Source: Ciona intestinalis (lineage: Eukaryota; Chordata; Ascidiacea; Phlebobranchia; Cionidae). Taken from it: a stretch of DNA of 64,000 nt. Where the stretch lies: assembly GCF_000224145.3 (NCBI RefSeq), contig NC_020177.2:4076965-4140964 (forward strand), read 5' to 3'. Positions 24,311 through 34,640 of the stretch are shown here, piece after piece (position 1 is the first letter of the stretch; each line of letters opens with the position of its first letter). The translations under genes and the position numbers were made by a program. The notes beneath the pieces were generated by a model. It searched no databases. It saw nothing but the letters and a program-made list of their open reading frames with translations, and was not told where the DNA came from.

Positions 24311-27300
24311 TCACATGTAGGTTTTCGCTTTCATCACTTTTCCCTTCACTATGACATCACTTTTGGTCTCCAGAAGCGCGACCTCCTCCCCATCTTGCAT
24401 CCCGTAGTCATAGCAACAACGACACGTCATAGACGAACAGCAATGACGTTTTCTGGATCTTCGAGAACGACAAAGACAAGCGAACGCCCACATCGCCGCC
24501 ATTATCAGCAAACAAACGATCACGAACCACGTGACTTGACGTGATGTCATATTCCGAATCGCTCGGGCCAAGTTCACGAACCAGGATTTCACTTTCTCCC
24601 ACATGGTGGCGGTAGTGGGTAACGTAATGACGTCAACGGCTGCAGCTTAAAAATTAAAACAACCAATATTATTTCCCTTTTAATTTGTTTAAAACTCGGA
24701 GTGACTCACCCTTATTTTCGGCCACCAACATTTGACTTTCGCCTGCAGTGAGTACCACGTTAGGGAGATTCCCTTCTAAAGTGAACCCACCTTCACCCAG
24801 AGGGCGGGACCGGAAGTTGCGTTGAGAGTTTCTACTTCCGGCGAAACGAGACGCGGCCAATTTTGAACCCACACCCGCAGAAGAAGCGCGAAATAAAAAT
24901 TTGGTTCTAGCCGAGAATTCACCCGTCGGCGGGTCCGTGACGTCATCAGCTAACCCGTCACCGCTCGCCACGTCGTTAATGACGTCATCAACCATGTAAT
25001 CGTATACGTACCCGAGCCGAGTGGAGGTAGCGAAACCCGCTCGGTTTCTAACAAGCGGAAAGAAGGGAACCATGAAGTCATCGGCTCTGTGACCTAACTG
25101 TACACCTTCTGTGACGTCAAACCGGCCTAAAAAAGATAAAGTTTGTTTTGATGAAGCAGCGTCATATTTTTAAAAGTGAATAATTTTATAACTATATAGT
25201 TATCCAAAAGCACAAGAAATTGATATTTTATATTTGGATAAAAATGATCGTTTAAACGCATACATTACAGTGCAGATATAGGACTTATTTAAGCTTAAGT
25301 CTGTTTTATGTATATACATGACCACATAATGTGCTTGCAAACAGTGGTTTTAATATCAAACATTAATAAAAAAAATGTTACCATTTCGCCAACTATATAG
25401 TGGCAAAGCTGCACAAGTATAATTATTTCTGTTTAAATGCAAAATTTTTATAAATTTTACCTTGAATGCCTCGCCTTCGAAGCCACAACTCATACAAACT
25501 ATCTACGTAAGCATGATGCAGCACAAATATGGGATCATTTGCTGACGTAGCAACTTCAGACATTGTCCCATTCATAAAAAGATGAACCGCATTGTGGAGA
25601 TAACTCTTGGAAGGATCTAAAAAGTATAAACATTTTAATAAAGTAGAAAATATACAGTAGGCTGCGACATGGTCGTTGTTTTCATTATCGTTCCAATTGG
25701 TAGTAAACGAAGAATAAACACATGTCTATTTTACCTAATCTGAACTTCGTTACAGTATTCAAAAAATTTAAAACAAATAAATGTTATATTTATGTTATTG
25801 TGCTCACCTGCGACACCAGTGGTGGTATTAGCAAAACCTTCAACCAAATTCCGGAAACTCTGATTCGCAGCTACGTCATAATCATCTGTGTCGTAAGCTG
25901 TTGACATTACTATGACGTCATCGACCTCCTGTGACGTAGGCAAGCCAGAAATCTTGGTAGGATCGTAGTTTCCTGGACTCCGAAGCAATGGCCCCTCCGA
26001 TGCCCCTGTACATTGGGACCCACCTTCAATATAATCGTTTCCTTTGGAGCAAATAATCTCCCATTTTGAAATCGGGGACCTAGAAGGTAGTTCACGAAAT
26101 AAATTTAAGCCGAAAGATAAAACAACTATAGCCAAATCATAAAATCCCGAATTGGATAAATCAATATTTAATGAAAATTAATTTTCATGATAATAATTTA
26201 ATGTTTCCTACCCCTGGCTGATAAGTGTTACGTTATCTGCGTCATTTCCGCCCATCATTACGTCATTGCATACGTCACAGTCCTGATTATCTCGCCAGTC
26301 CCAATAAGGAATGGTAAAAGTGACGTCATTGGCGACTACGTCACGCAGCTCTTGTTCCCACTTAAGCAGGTAGTATCGATGCCAAGGAAGAAAAGCTGGT
26401 CCCTGTACGACGTAACAAGGATCAGTGTCACGGGATATATCACGGGTGACGTCATAATACCTCATGAGCGTAGTCGACGTCAGCAGTGACGTCAAGGTTG
26501 ACGTTTTCATTCAAAAGTTCGCGGACGAGTTCAGCTCTGTTTTCTTGAGTTATATCTGCGTCAGGGAATAACCTGCTGACGAACGATTTTTTTACTTTAA
26601 TTATTGCGTAGAGAGGGTTTAATAGACGTTATAAATATAACACAAGTGTTCTGTTTTTGGACAACGCTTAAGTGCCCACTGGGTTGTGAAAATTACCGAT
26701 AAGTGTCGTACTCAACAGGGACACACACGCCCACAAGCAGCATATTCTCTTGCATATGATGCAGTGGCGCTAAAGTTGAGTTTGTGACGAAAGCAGTCGG
26801 TTTTGTATAATGACGTCACCTGTTAATGACGTCATCCTGAAAGACTAAGTTATCCCTTGAAACGTAAGCGTGCATCCACACGAACAAGTTGTACACAGAG
26901 ATATTAAGAAACTCCGGAGCTTCTCCAGCAAGGATCCGATCGTATGACGTCACAAGTATGACGTAATTTTTGCTCGTGACGCGTTTTGACTCGTCAAGAA
27001 TTGTAACGAATTTCTGCAGAAAAAAGTTTTACAATCAGAAAATACATGTAGTAGATTGGGGGAAATGGGACACCTTTAGCACATAATATCCAAATATCCT
27101 GAACGTGTTTTAGACAATTAACAATGGTCTATGGAAGTTGTAAGGACACAGTTTTATGATTCTTTGAGCGTTTTTTGTGTCCTACCAAATGGAACGAGAA
27201 AGCAAAATGAAAAGATGTCCCATCTTTCCCCACAATACTATATATCAATTGACTGGATTTACCTGAATATCCGTCTTATCCATCGACGTAAAGTTTCTTC

Positions 27301-27924
27301 GGATCCTAAGGGCGGATCTGACGTCACAATTATCTCCTTGGTAACCTGCCTTGCATGACGAACAATCTAAACCATCGAAGTTACCATAACAACGACACGC
27401 ACGATCGTAAAAAGCTCGCGGCCAGAATGCTCTGTCGTCCAAAAGCAATTGGATTGTCTGCATAGAAAAAATGAAAAACTGTATTAGATCCTATACAATA
27501 TAAAATTAACATTCAATACCGTATTGCGGGCAACAGGCCACAAGAGTTTTGGAATATTGGATATTCAATTAGCGTCTAATCACAAATGCTATTATATTTA
27601 TGTGACGTATAAGAGAAGCTATTATGCCTATATTCCGCGAGGTATTTATTGGAACATGCAGACCAGCTAGGGGACCTGGGATATAAGAGTTATACCCTAT
27701 TGTACAGTATTTCGCCTCAATACCTCATTTCGTGTTAGGTCCAGTGGTGCCGTGTTGATTGGCGAGCATATTCCTCTATTCGAACTTTCCCCGCATTTTG
27801 AATCGTCGGTGAAAGTTGGGCAACACTCTCTTGCTCGCAGTGATTCCGAATCCGTGCACCTCCTTGGAAATTGAGCGTACGCAACTGAGATAAACAAGTA
27901 CACTGTAAACACTGTTAAATACAT
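24311..27924 (-). CDS. TYR: Tyrosinase (melanin-forming copper monooxygenase)
   Basis: Oxidises tyrosine to dopaquinone, first step of melanin synthesis; in ascidian larvae it marks otolith and ocellus pigment cells. Nine exons: 27724-27924, 27263-27457, 26820-27013, 26461-26572, 26212-26402, 25808-26079, 25461-25616, 24710-25126, 24311-24639; 688 residues. Signal peptide [17 protein letters not shown]; Cys-rich EGF-like part with [19 protein letters not shown]; copper A ligands H180 ([11 protein letters not shown]), H233 (DYAHE), H242 (AFLPWHRY); IPYWDWRD and CDVC; copper B H396, H400 (HNAVH) and H423 ([13 protein letters not shown]); membrane segment about 615-635 and a Cys/Arg-rich tail with LLETKSD. 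HE, LPWHR and WDWRD favour tyrosinase over the TYRP branch. It is longer than vertebrate TYR (about 529), owing to extra residues inside copper A and a Ser/Arg-rich stalk of about 130 residues before the membrane. The start is the first ATG before the signal peptide. Confidence 0.96.
25654..25735. mobile_element. MITE fragment in a tyrosinase intron
   Basis: Reads TATACAGTAGGCTGCGACAT then GGTAGTAAACGAAGAATAAA, matching the left half of the TATAGTAGGG family. It lies in the intron between 25808-26079 and 25461-25616. Confidence 0.55.
27047..27244. mobile_element. TATAGTAGGG MITE filling most of a tyrosinase intron
   Basis: TGTAGTAGATTGGGGGAAAT through CCATCTTTCCCCACAATACT then ATATA. About 198 of the 249 intron bases (27014-27262) are MITE; only some 33 and 18 bases remain on the two sides. 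Confidence 0.85.
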
Positions 27925-29395
27925 CTTTGGAAGTGCTAGACAAATGTGTGAACACAAGACATAACTTGTGCCTTATATACCATCTGATTTTACAAATGCA
28001 TTCAGTAATCCTTATTTCTTATTCCTATCACGAGTTGCGTGTCGGGATTAGCTTTATGGAATTTAATTAAAATGAAACGTAAAGGAAATGGTGGATTAAT
28101 GAATCTCATATGCAAGGGTTAACGTTTCCTATTTATTCGATATGTAAATCATGTGAGAAACCTTGTAGTAGCATTTTGAAAGTGAAATAATTACCTTCAT
28201 CACATTGTAGTATATGAGACGGTTTTGGAATATTAGGCTATATTGGTAGTGTTTTATCAGTATACTACGGTTATTGCACTGTTAAAAATAATAGTTTATT
28301 AAGAAGAATATATGTATGTCGGAGGCAGAAATACCTTTAAGTTCAGATCAATGAGACGACGACCGTCTCGAGAAATTATTGCATTGAAACCAGGCGAATA
28401 CGCGTGCCAGTATTTTTGTAAGTTTCAGAGACTTGGTTTAAAATTATTTCGGCAGTTCAGTTGATTTCTGCAGAAAAACATTGTAAGCGAATGATTATAG
28501 AAGTGGCACAGAACAGGTTAAAACAAAAGCAAATCTTATAAGACATTGACGAATACTTACGTTTCTGTTGCTGCAATAGAAACCGGTTTACTAAATGTTG
28601 AATATTACAATTAAACGAGATAAGACAATATTAACTTCGTTGACATATTTCAGACTACGATATACTGTTGACGCTACAGTGTTTCATATCCGTCGCGTAC
28701 AGGGGTTTCACTGTATACAGAGAATAAACAGCGGCAAATAGGAACTGGTAATTCTCAAAAGGCAAAATACTTCTACAAAGTGACATTCGGTCTTAAAACA
28801 CAATTCGATTTATTGAAAGAAACGCAATTTTCCTATTTATGATATTTTAGCATGGTTTGCATTCAAAAGCTATAATTTTTACCAGAGTCCGTATATAAAC
28901 ATGTTTATATACGGACTCTGATTTTTACCTTAAGCATTAAGTAATGGTAAAGTTTTTTTTTATTTTACCATTTATTTACCGTTTTATACCGCTAGAATAA
29001 CTTTAAAACACACCTATTGCATATGCGGTATCATTATGTATAAGAATATGTAAAAGCAATATAAATATATACTTTCGCACACGCTGTTTATAAAAGTTAT
29101 GTTTTTACTCCCACAAAGACCGAGGTATAATGACAGTGGAAAACATAAATGTTTGTCCTTAAAGGGGTTTTAATATCCCATTTCTTTTCCACTGTAATAA
29201 CCACCGTACAACTAAAAAATGAAATCCTAAATTGTGGTACTATACAAAATGATTGGTCCTATACGAATATATTGTTAATGACGTAGGAAACTAGCGCGCG
29301 TCACGCCGGATTTCAAAAAAACTTGGGCAATGATTTGATTCTATAAATAAAACGTTGTGTAGAAAGTTAGGTAAACGCTAGAAAAAGTTGAAACA
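27925..29395. other. Interval between tyrosinase 5' end and BCKDHB 3' end
   Basis: Presumed promoter of tyrosinase on the left (minus strand) and 3' flank of BCKDHB on the right. It contains a perfect 38 bp palindrome listed separately. No coding region supported. Confidence 0.5.
28883..28920. repeat. Perfect 38 bp palindrome, no spacer
   Basis: The arm CAGAGTCCGTATATAAACA is followed at once by its exact reverse complement. It lies about 960 bp upstream of the tyrosinase start, in non-coding sequence. Confidence 0.95.
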
Positions 29396-32300
29396 TCAGT
29401 AGTTAACGACGTTTTTAACTGCCTGGAGACACCGCCATTTGTCAGGCATGAAAAATGGTTCAAGGACGTGTGGAAACGGAGTGTCGTAGCCGCATACTCG
29501 CTCTACTGGAGCCTCTAGGTTCAAGAAACATTCTTTCTGTTTAAAAAAATACAAAAGTTAACAATTGTATGCCAGTTTGGTTAAGTAAGCAAGCTACTAA
29601 GCGCCGTGGGTTCAAAGCTCGGTACTGCTGGTTAAAGTGCGTGATTTATGTAATATTAATATACTATATTGTAGGCTAGTGTTAGTATCATACATTTAAT
29701 TTCATGATATTGTACTACGGGTAATTCTGTAAATACTCCTTGTTTAGTACTCAATGGGACAAGAAAATAGGTTGAAAACAACGCAAATACCTGGATAGTC
29801 GCGGCCACTTCACCAGCGAAACCACCAGTAACAGGAGATTCATGAGTTATTACACAACGTCCTGTCTTTGATACTGACTGTAAATAATAAACAGCAGTAA
29901 ATATAAAACAGATATTGATATAATACAGAGTTACAGTACTGTGCAAACTGTATCTGCATCCCATGGTAGTATGGTTACAAGGTCAATCACTTCACATGAG
30001 ATGCCATCCTTGGCTGCAAGTTCAGCTACTTCCTTTAATACATGAATCTGTGAAGAAAATTAAGATTATCAGGTAAATTGGGATGTTTAAATACAGTGTT
30101 TCACATAATGTGCATGTATGTACATTTTCAAGTTCTAAAGTAGGTGTGTTTTATGTACCGGAGACACACACTGTATTCAAACACCTCGTGCTCTCTGCCA
30201 AGTTATAGCAAGGGTGTCTTCTTATGCACCAGACACACATGGTATATCCATACACCTCATGCTCACTGTCAAGCTGAGCATATATATTCTAACCTGTGTT
30301 CCATAACCAATAAGCGTGACATCACTTCCCTCCCGGAGAACTTCAGCTTGAGATAAAGGGAGGGTGTAATCACCAACCGGCACTTCTTCCTCTGAAAGAA
30401 AGGTGGACGGTCAAAGCAAATAGAAATAATAACTAAAATTCTTTACGAAAATAAAAAGATTGCCATTTTTCTATGTTTTTGGTAAAGTAGCCAAAACTTA
30501 AAATGTATGTATAAATACACGATTTATAAATATTTGCCCTAATTTGGACACAAAAATATACCAATGAAAATCTTTATATACTTCTAATGTCTACAAAAGT
30601 TTTTTTATGTTAAAAAGCTGATTCTGAATTTGGATATGGGCTACACAATTAAAGAGATTTTAAAACTACCTGCTGCTCTGTAAAGAATCTTTGGTTCAAG
30701 GAAAATACAAGGATTATCATCTCTAATGCAAGCTAACAACAATCCCTTTGCTTGGATTGGGCTTCTGTGGAGAAAAATTAATAATTTAGAACAACATAAA
30801 GATAAAACTGTGGCCATTGGTTTTTTAACCTAAAACTATTCAACATTTATTTAGAAGATGACTGGTTTGTGTCTATTTAGGTTAAAAAATATAAATAAAA
30901 CAACAAAAAATCAAATTAATCAACACCCTAGGGGCCACACAAACCTTGGTATTACTACTTTAAGCCCGGTGCTATGCGCAAAATATGCTTCAGGTGTTTG
31001 TGAGTGATACAACGCACCATGTCCCACAGCACCACACGGAGTACGTATTGTTAACTTTCCACATTCAAACAAACCTCCCGATCTGTACCGATATTTTGCT
31101 GCTTCATTTACAATCTGGAAAAATAATAAAAAATCTTTTATTTGTCTTTTCAGTTAGAGTAAGGAAAATTAATGAAATAAAAAAACAATGAAAATGTGGA
31201 ATAATAATAATAACTTTTATTTGTCTCTTCGGTTACAGTAGCTAAGAATAAGAATGAAAAATATTGAAAAGATAAGATATAAGGACAAATGACAGTCGTT
31301 TAAACATTCTTCACAATGTTTTTTAATTAACTTGGTCACACATGTTTCGCAGAAAATAGATATATATTTATAATTAATCAGGGGAGCTGTCAGTCCTGTG
31401 ACATAAAAAGTTAGTGAGATGTGTACATACCGATATGTCAATACGACAATACATGACAGGAAATAATTAGTATTTATAGAAATTTTAACCGATTTGAAAA
31501 AATATGAAAGAAGGTATTTATGAAATTATTATTATGAACATTTAAATGTAAACTGTTTAATTCCATTCCTTTTTTAATAGTTACACCATGATACCTATAT
31601 TTGAAAATATTCAACTGACCTGGTCAAAAGCTGGCAGAATATAATCAGCAAACTGGATTTCTGCGATCGCTGTAGAACCGGCAACTGCTGCTCCAATACC
31701 AAACCCTACAATACCTTGTTCACATAGTGGAGTATTGAACACACGATCACTCCCATATTTCTCACGTAGACCAACCGTGCAACGAAACACTCCACCGAAT
31801 GCAACATCCTCTCCTGGTGTTTAATTGATATTATTAATATACAACAATGCATATATTATGTCAAGTAATAATTCATTTAGAGAATGAATATTTTTAAAGT
31901 AGTAATAAACACTGGCTGAAGTGTTCTATTTAAAAACATGAGACATGTTAATACCTTTTAATATTTTCAATGCGTTTAAAAATACACATTACTAATATAT
32001 CCCTGTGACAGTACAACAGGTTTAAGAACACTCTTAAGGATTATTTTATCTTTAGTTAGCGATTATTTTATCTTGTGCACTCTATTTGGGAATTTAGATC
32101 ACTCCCTAAAAAGATATTAAACAGTGTTTGCAATTCTTCCAACATTTTTAACCAAGTTTAACTTTTAAACTTACCAAATATGATGGCAGTTGGGTCATTT
32201 TCAAGACTGATGTCCATTGCGTTTGTCAACGCTTTGAGGTAATTCATATTTTCAGTTGGACCTAATGACAAAATGAAAACACCCATAAAGTAAAATCCTA

Positions 32301-32669
32301 TTAGTATTTGCAAATAAATTCCTTGGTCAGTTTTAATTTATATTTTATTATTTTATAATGCTGTGCAGGCATGGAAAAATTGAGATAAAATCAGATTTAT
32401 CTTACCAAATTTCGGAGGTAACCATTAGTAAGTACCTTTTTTATCTTATTATTTTACATAACATACGTGACGGTTCCCTAATGCATGCGTGTTTTGAACG
32501 TCTGTTTAAAATGAAGTTGTAGACCATGCTTATATTTCATGCGTTTAAACTACTAACCTAAATTTGTTGAGGGATTGTCAGGCTCAAATTTAAAATGCAT
32601 CAATCTTTTGGCCAAAGACTTTGCCTTTAGATTTGAAAGAATGTTTCGGGATTGTCGTAGAAGAGACAT
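29396..32669 (-). CDS. BCKDHB: Branched-chain 2-oxoacid dehydrogenase E1 subunit beta, mitochondrial
   Basis: Beta half of the thiamine-diphosphate E1 tetramer that decarboxylates the 2-oxo acids of Val, Leu and Ile in the mitochondrial matrix. Nine exons: 32558-32669, 32175-32261, 31620-31813, 30945-31114, 30670-30764, 30294-30391, 29940-30047, 29791-29877, 29396-29536; 363 residues. A basic presequence ([20 protein letters not shown]) comes first. Then come [88 protein letters not shown] and the C-terminus [11 protein letters not shown]...[13 protein letters not shown]. These are near-identical to the vertebrate protein in order. One donor (after 29940) is GTACTG, weaker than its neighbours but required by phase. 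CTTCTTTAG, about 40-50 nt upstream of the ATG, could be a cis or spliced-leader acceptor. Confidence 0.96.
29578..29645. repeat. tRNA-like SINE head fragment (weak)
   Basis: In a BCKDHB intron, TTAAGTAAGCAAGCTACTAA and GTGGGTTCAAAGCTCGG resemble the A and B boxes of a tRNA-derived SINE. There is no convincing tRNA fold and no tail. Confidence 0.35.
29700..29790. mobile_element. MITE fragment
   Basis: Within the last BCKDHB intron, TAGTACTCAATGGGACAAGA and the neighbouring bases resemble the TATAGTAGGG family interior. One inverted end is missing. Ends next to the donor of the 29791-29877 exon. Confidence 0.4.
30145..30287. repeat. Two units of a 65-70 bp intronic tandem repeat (BCKDHB intron 6)
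   Basis: Units share ACACCTCATGCTCACTGTCAAG and TGTCTTCTTATGCACCAGAC. The array ends about 6 bp from the 5' splice site of the exon at 30294-30391. The same unit occurs in two introns of the aminopeptidase gene at 52.6 and 58.3 kb, always in this orientation. Confidence 0.75.
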
Positions 32670-32924
32670 GGTGTTGAAATCAATACAAGAGAAGCTATGA
32701 AACCTAACTCGATTCTAAAGAAGGAACCATAACATCAAATTGAACACACAAGTATAGATTTGTCTTTTTTCAATGAAACTCAAGTTAAATATTTGAAAGA
32801 GTTGCTGAAACAAAGATGCCAAAGTACAGAACCGAATAAAAGCCAAATTCGAAATATTACATGAAGTTTTTGTAAAAGTAATGAAATGATGTTTTTAAAT
32901 TACAGCACATTCACGAATTGTTGT

Positions 32925-33224
32925 TTAAACTTTGTATCCGATGAGACTCTTCCTTCCGATGATTTCCCCAATGAAGAACCACATGCAAACTTCTGTGAAG
33001 ACGAGAGTGTTCTGCCAAGCTTGCTTCACTGATAGACCCATCACCTTCCCACTTGTGATGTTGGCAATTGATTTGCTCGCGATGCCGACAGATTGCCCAA
33101 CCTCAGCTGGAGTCGGAGGTCGTAGTTCAACTTTCGCGAATTTCCAGAAGTTTTGCAGCTTTGGGGTTGAATAAGCAATGCCTGCTTTGGTCCAGATGGG
33201 AATTTTGCCGATCAGTTTTGACAT
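32925..33224 (-). CDS. ATP5MG: ATP synthase subunit g, mitochondrial
   Basis: Accessory subunit of the membrane (Fo) part of F-type ATP synthase, needed for dimers and crista shape. A single coding exon gives 99 residues from MSKLIGKIPIWTKAG. Family marks: FWKFAKVELRPPTPAEVGQS in the N-terminal half and TEVCMWFFIGEIIGRKSLIG with a final GYKV, matching the metazoan ending EVLMWFYVGEIIGKRGIIGY. Length is normal (human 103). The start is the Met that matches the family. The frame stays open upstream, but a good acceptor (TTTTCATTGCAG) lies about 20 bases before the ATG. That suggests the 5' end is made by cis splicing to a leader exon or by spliced-leader trans-splicing. It lies 255 bp upstream of BCKDHB and 317 bp downstream of REV7, all on one strand. 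Confidence 0.92.
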   Translation of the reverse strand: MSKLIGKIPIWTKAGIAYSTPKLQNFWKFAKVELRPPTPAEVGQSVGIASKSIANITSGKVMGLSVKQAWQNTLVFTEVCMWFFIGEIIGRKSLIGYKV

Positions 33225-33541
33225 TTTCAAATTTTTACTAACTCTGCAATGAAAACTATAGAACAAAATCTGAAATAGTAAAAGAATGTAGGTTAGTCTG
33301 AATGGAAATAAACCAATCCTGGTTTTTTAAATAAAAATGTGCAAATCGAAAGAACAAAACAAGCTAAAATAAGAATAGCAAAACAGGAAACTGCAAGTTT
33401 CAACAAAAGATGATTGACAAATAGGCACTGATCAATAGTACCATAAGACAGATTAAAATAAGTTTGCAGCAAATTCAGCAATTGACTGGAAATGAAAATT
33501 ACAGCAATCGCAGACTTTCAAGGGTATTTATTAAATTGCTG

Positions 33542-34252
33542 CTATGAATTTTCAATATTTTCCAATATAAATAACTGTATACCAAACCCTGAAGAATTAA
33601 CAATAGATTTTACGGAGGAAAGCTTTGATTTGTTTTCATCTTTCTCGCATTTTACCCACAATAAACCAGTGCCGTCAGTCGAAAACAAGTCGGAGCTTGG
33701 GCATGAGGTAACATACACTTTAACTTGGAATGAAGTTGGCAACTTTGTGTCATTATCAGCTCTAACATAAGTGACTAAATTAGTCAGCACCGCACGAAAT
33801 GAATGTTCAACATTTATAAAAAATTCATCAGAACTTTCCTGTGGTAACTCTCCAGATAATTCAAATACAAATTGTTCCAGCACCGTCAATGAACTTAAAA
33901 GTAATAGTACTACACGTTTTACAATGCCTTGGTCGATTAAAGGTTTAACTGAAGTCATAATACCAGCTATGTACAAGTTCAAAGGCGGATAACATGACAT
34001 GAAAACGGGAATGTTGTATTTTTTGCGAGCAACGAATATATCCCACGGGTAAACTTGTCTGGAGCGTAAAATCTGATGAAATGCAACTTCTAAAAACTCA
34101 CACGTTACATCACCCGTCAATTTTTTTCTTTCGAATGTGTGTTCATCTTCCACTGTTGTTGAGTCTTCCGTGGTCAATTTACACACGCCAGCAATGGTCT
34201 GATTTTCATTTAAACTATCTTCAATGATTTCACAGTCGATATCCTCATTCAT
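33542..34252 (-). CDS. MAD2L2: REV7/MAD2L2-like HORMA-domain protein
   Basis: REV7 is the HORMA adaptor of DNA polymerase zeta (with REV3) and of shieldin, and it also acts in anaphase control. A single uninterrupted exon encodes 236 residues. HORMA marks: CEFLEVAFHQILRSRQVYPW, IFVARKKYNIPVFMSCYPPL, LNLYIAGIMTSVKPL, VFELSGEL and the C-terminal seat-belt end GIQLFILENIENS, which lines up with human MQLYVEERAHKGS. The first about 45 residues (acidic, MNEDIDCEIIEDSLNENQ) are extra to the human 211-residue protein. The ATG at 34252 is the first in frame; the frame stays open a little further upstream without another ATG. No intron, unlike the neighbours. It is divergent from SOD2, 388 bp away. 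Confidence 0.86.
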   Translation of the reverse strand: MNEDIDCEIIEDSLNENQTIAGVCKLTTEDSTTVEDEHTFERKKLTGDVTCEFLEVAFHQILRSRQVYPWDIFVARKKYNIPVFMSCYPPLNLYIAGIMTSVKPLIDQGIVKRVVLLLLSSLTVLEQFVFELSGELPQESSDEFFINVEHSFRAVLTNLVTYVRADNDTKLPTSFQVKVYVTSCPSSDLFSTDGTGLLWVKCEKDENKSKLSSVKSIVNSSGFGIQLFILENIENS

Positions 34253-34640
34253 TTTACCCCTAGTTCGTGCTTTTTTAGCTTTAAAACACAGCAAAAATTC
34301 ATTTAAATTTAACCTTGGGTCATCGAAATGCAACGCAGGTTACTGGTATATAATATTTCTATTATAACATTTGCCGAAAACACTCGTCATATAATTTAGA
34401 TTTATACAAAACTAAACAAGAACCTTTTATGCAATCACACAGCAACCAAAAAATTACTTGATTTAAAAATAAAAACTATAGTACATTTATAGTAAATATT
34501 TTCTCTTTGTAAAACACGTTTATTATCCGCAACACAGAACACACCTTACAATTGTCGAAAGTTCCGGGCGCTGGTTGAGTTTGTTTTGATTTTTGCACAG
34601 TACATGTGTGGTTTGTTTTACAAGTAAAGTTCGTACAAGT
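34253..34640. promoter_or_regulatory. Divergent promoter region, MAD2L2 and SOD2
   Basis: The 388 bases between the two outward-facing start codons. AT-rich, no clear TATA box, no repeat. A bidirectional promoter is inferred from layout. Confidence 0.5.

Noticed and set aside
29578-29645. tRNA gene
   Set aside because: B-box-like GGTTCAAAGC is present, but no complete acceptor stem or cloverleaf could be drawn; kept only as a weak SINE fragment.
33492-33992. Plus-strand frames across the REV7 gene
   Set aside because: Antisense shadows of a clearly recognised HORMA coding exon.
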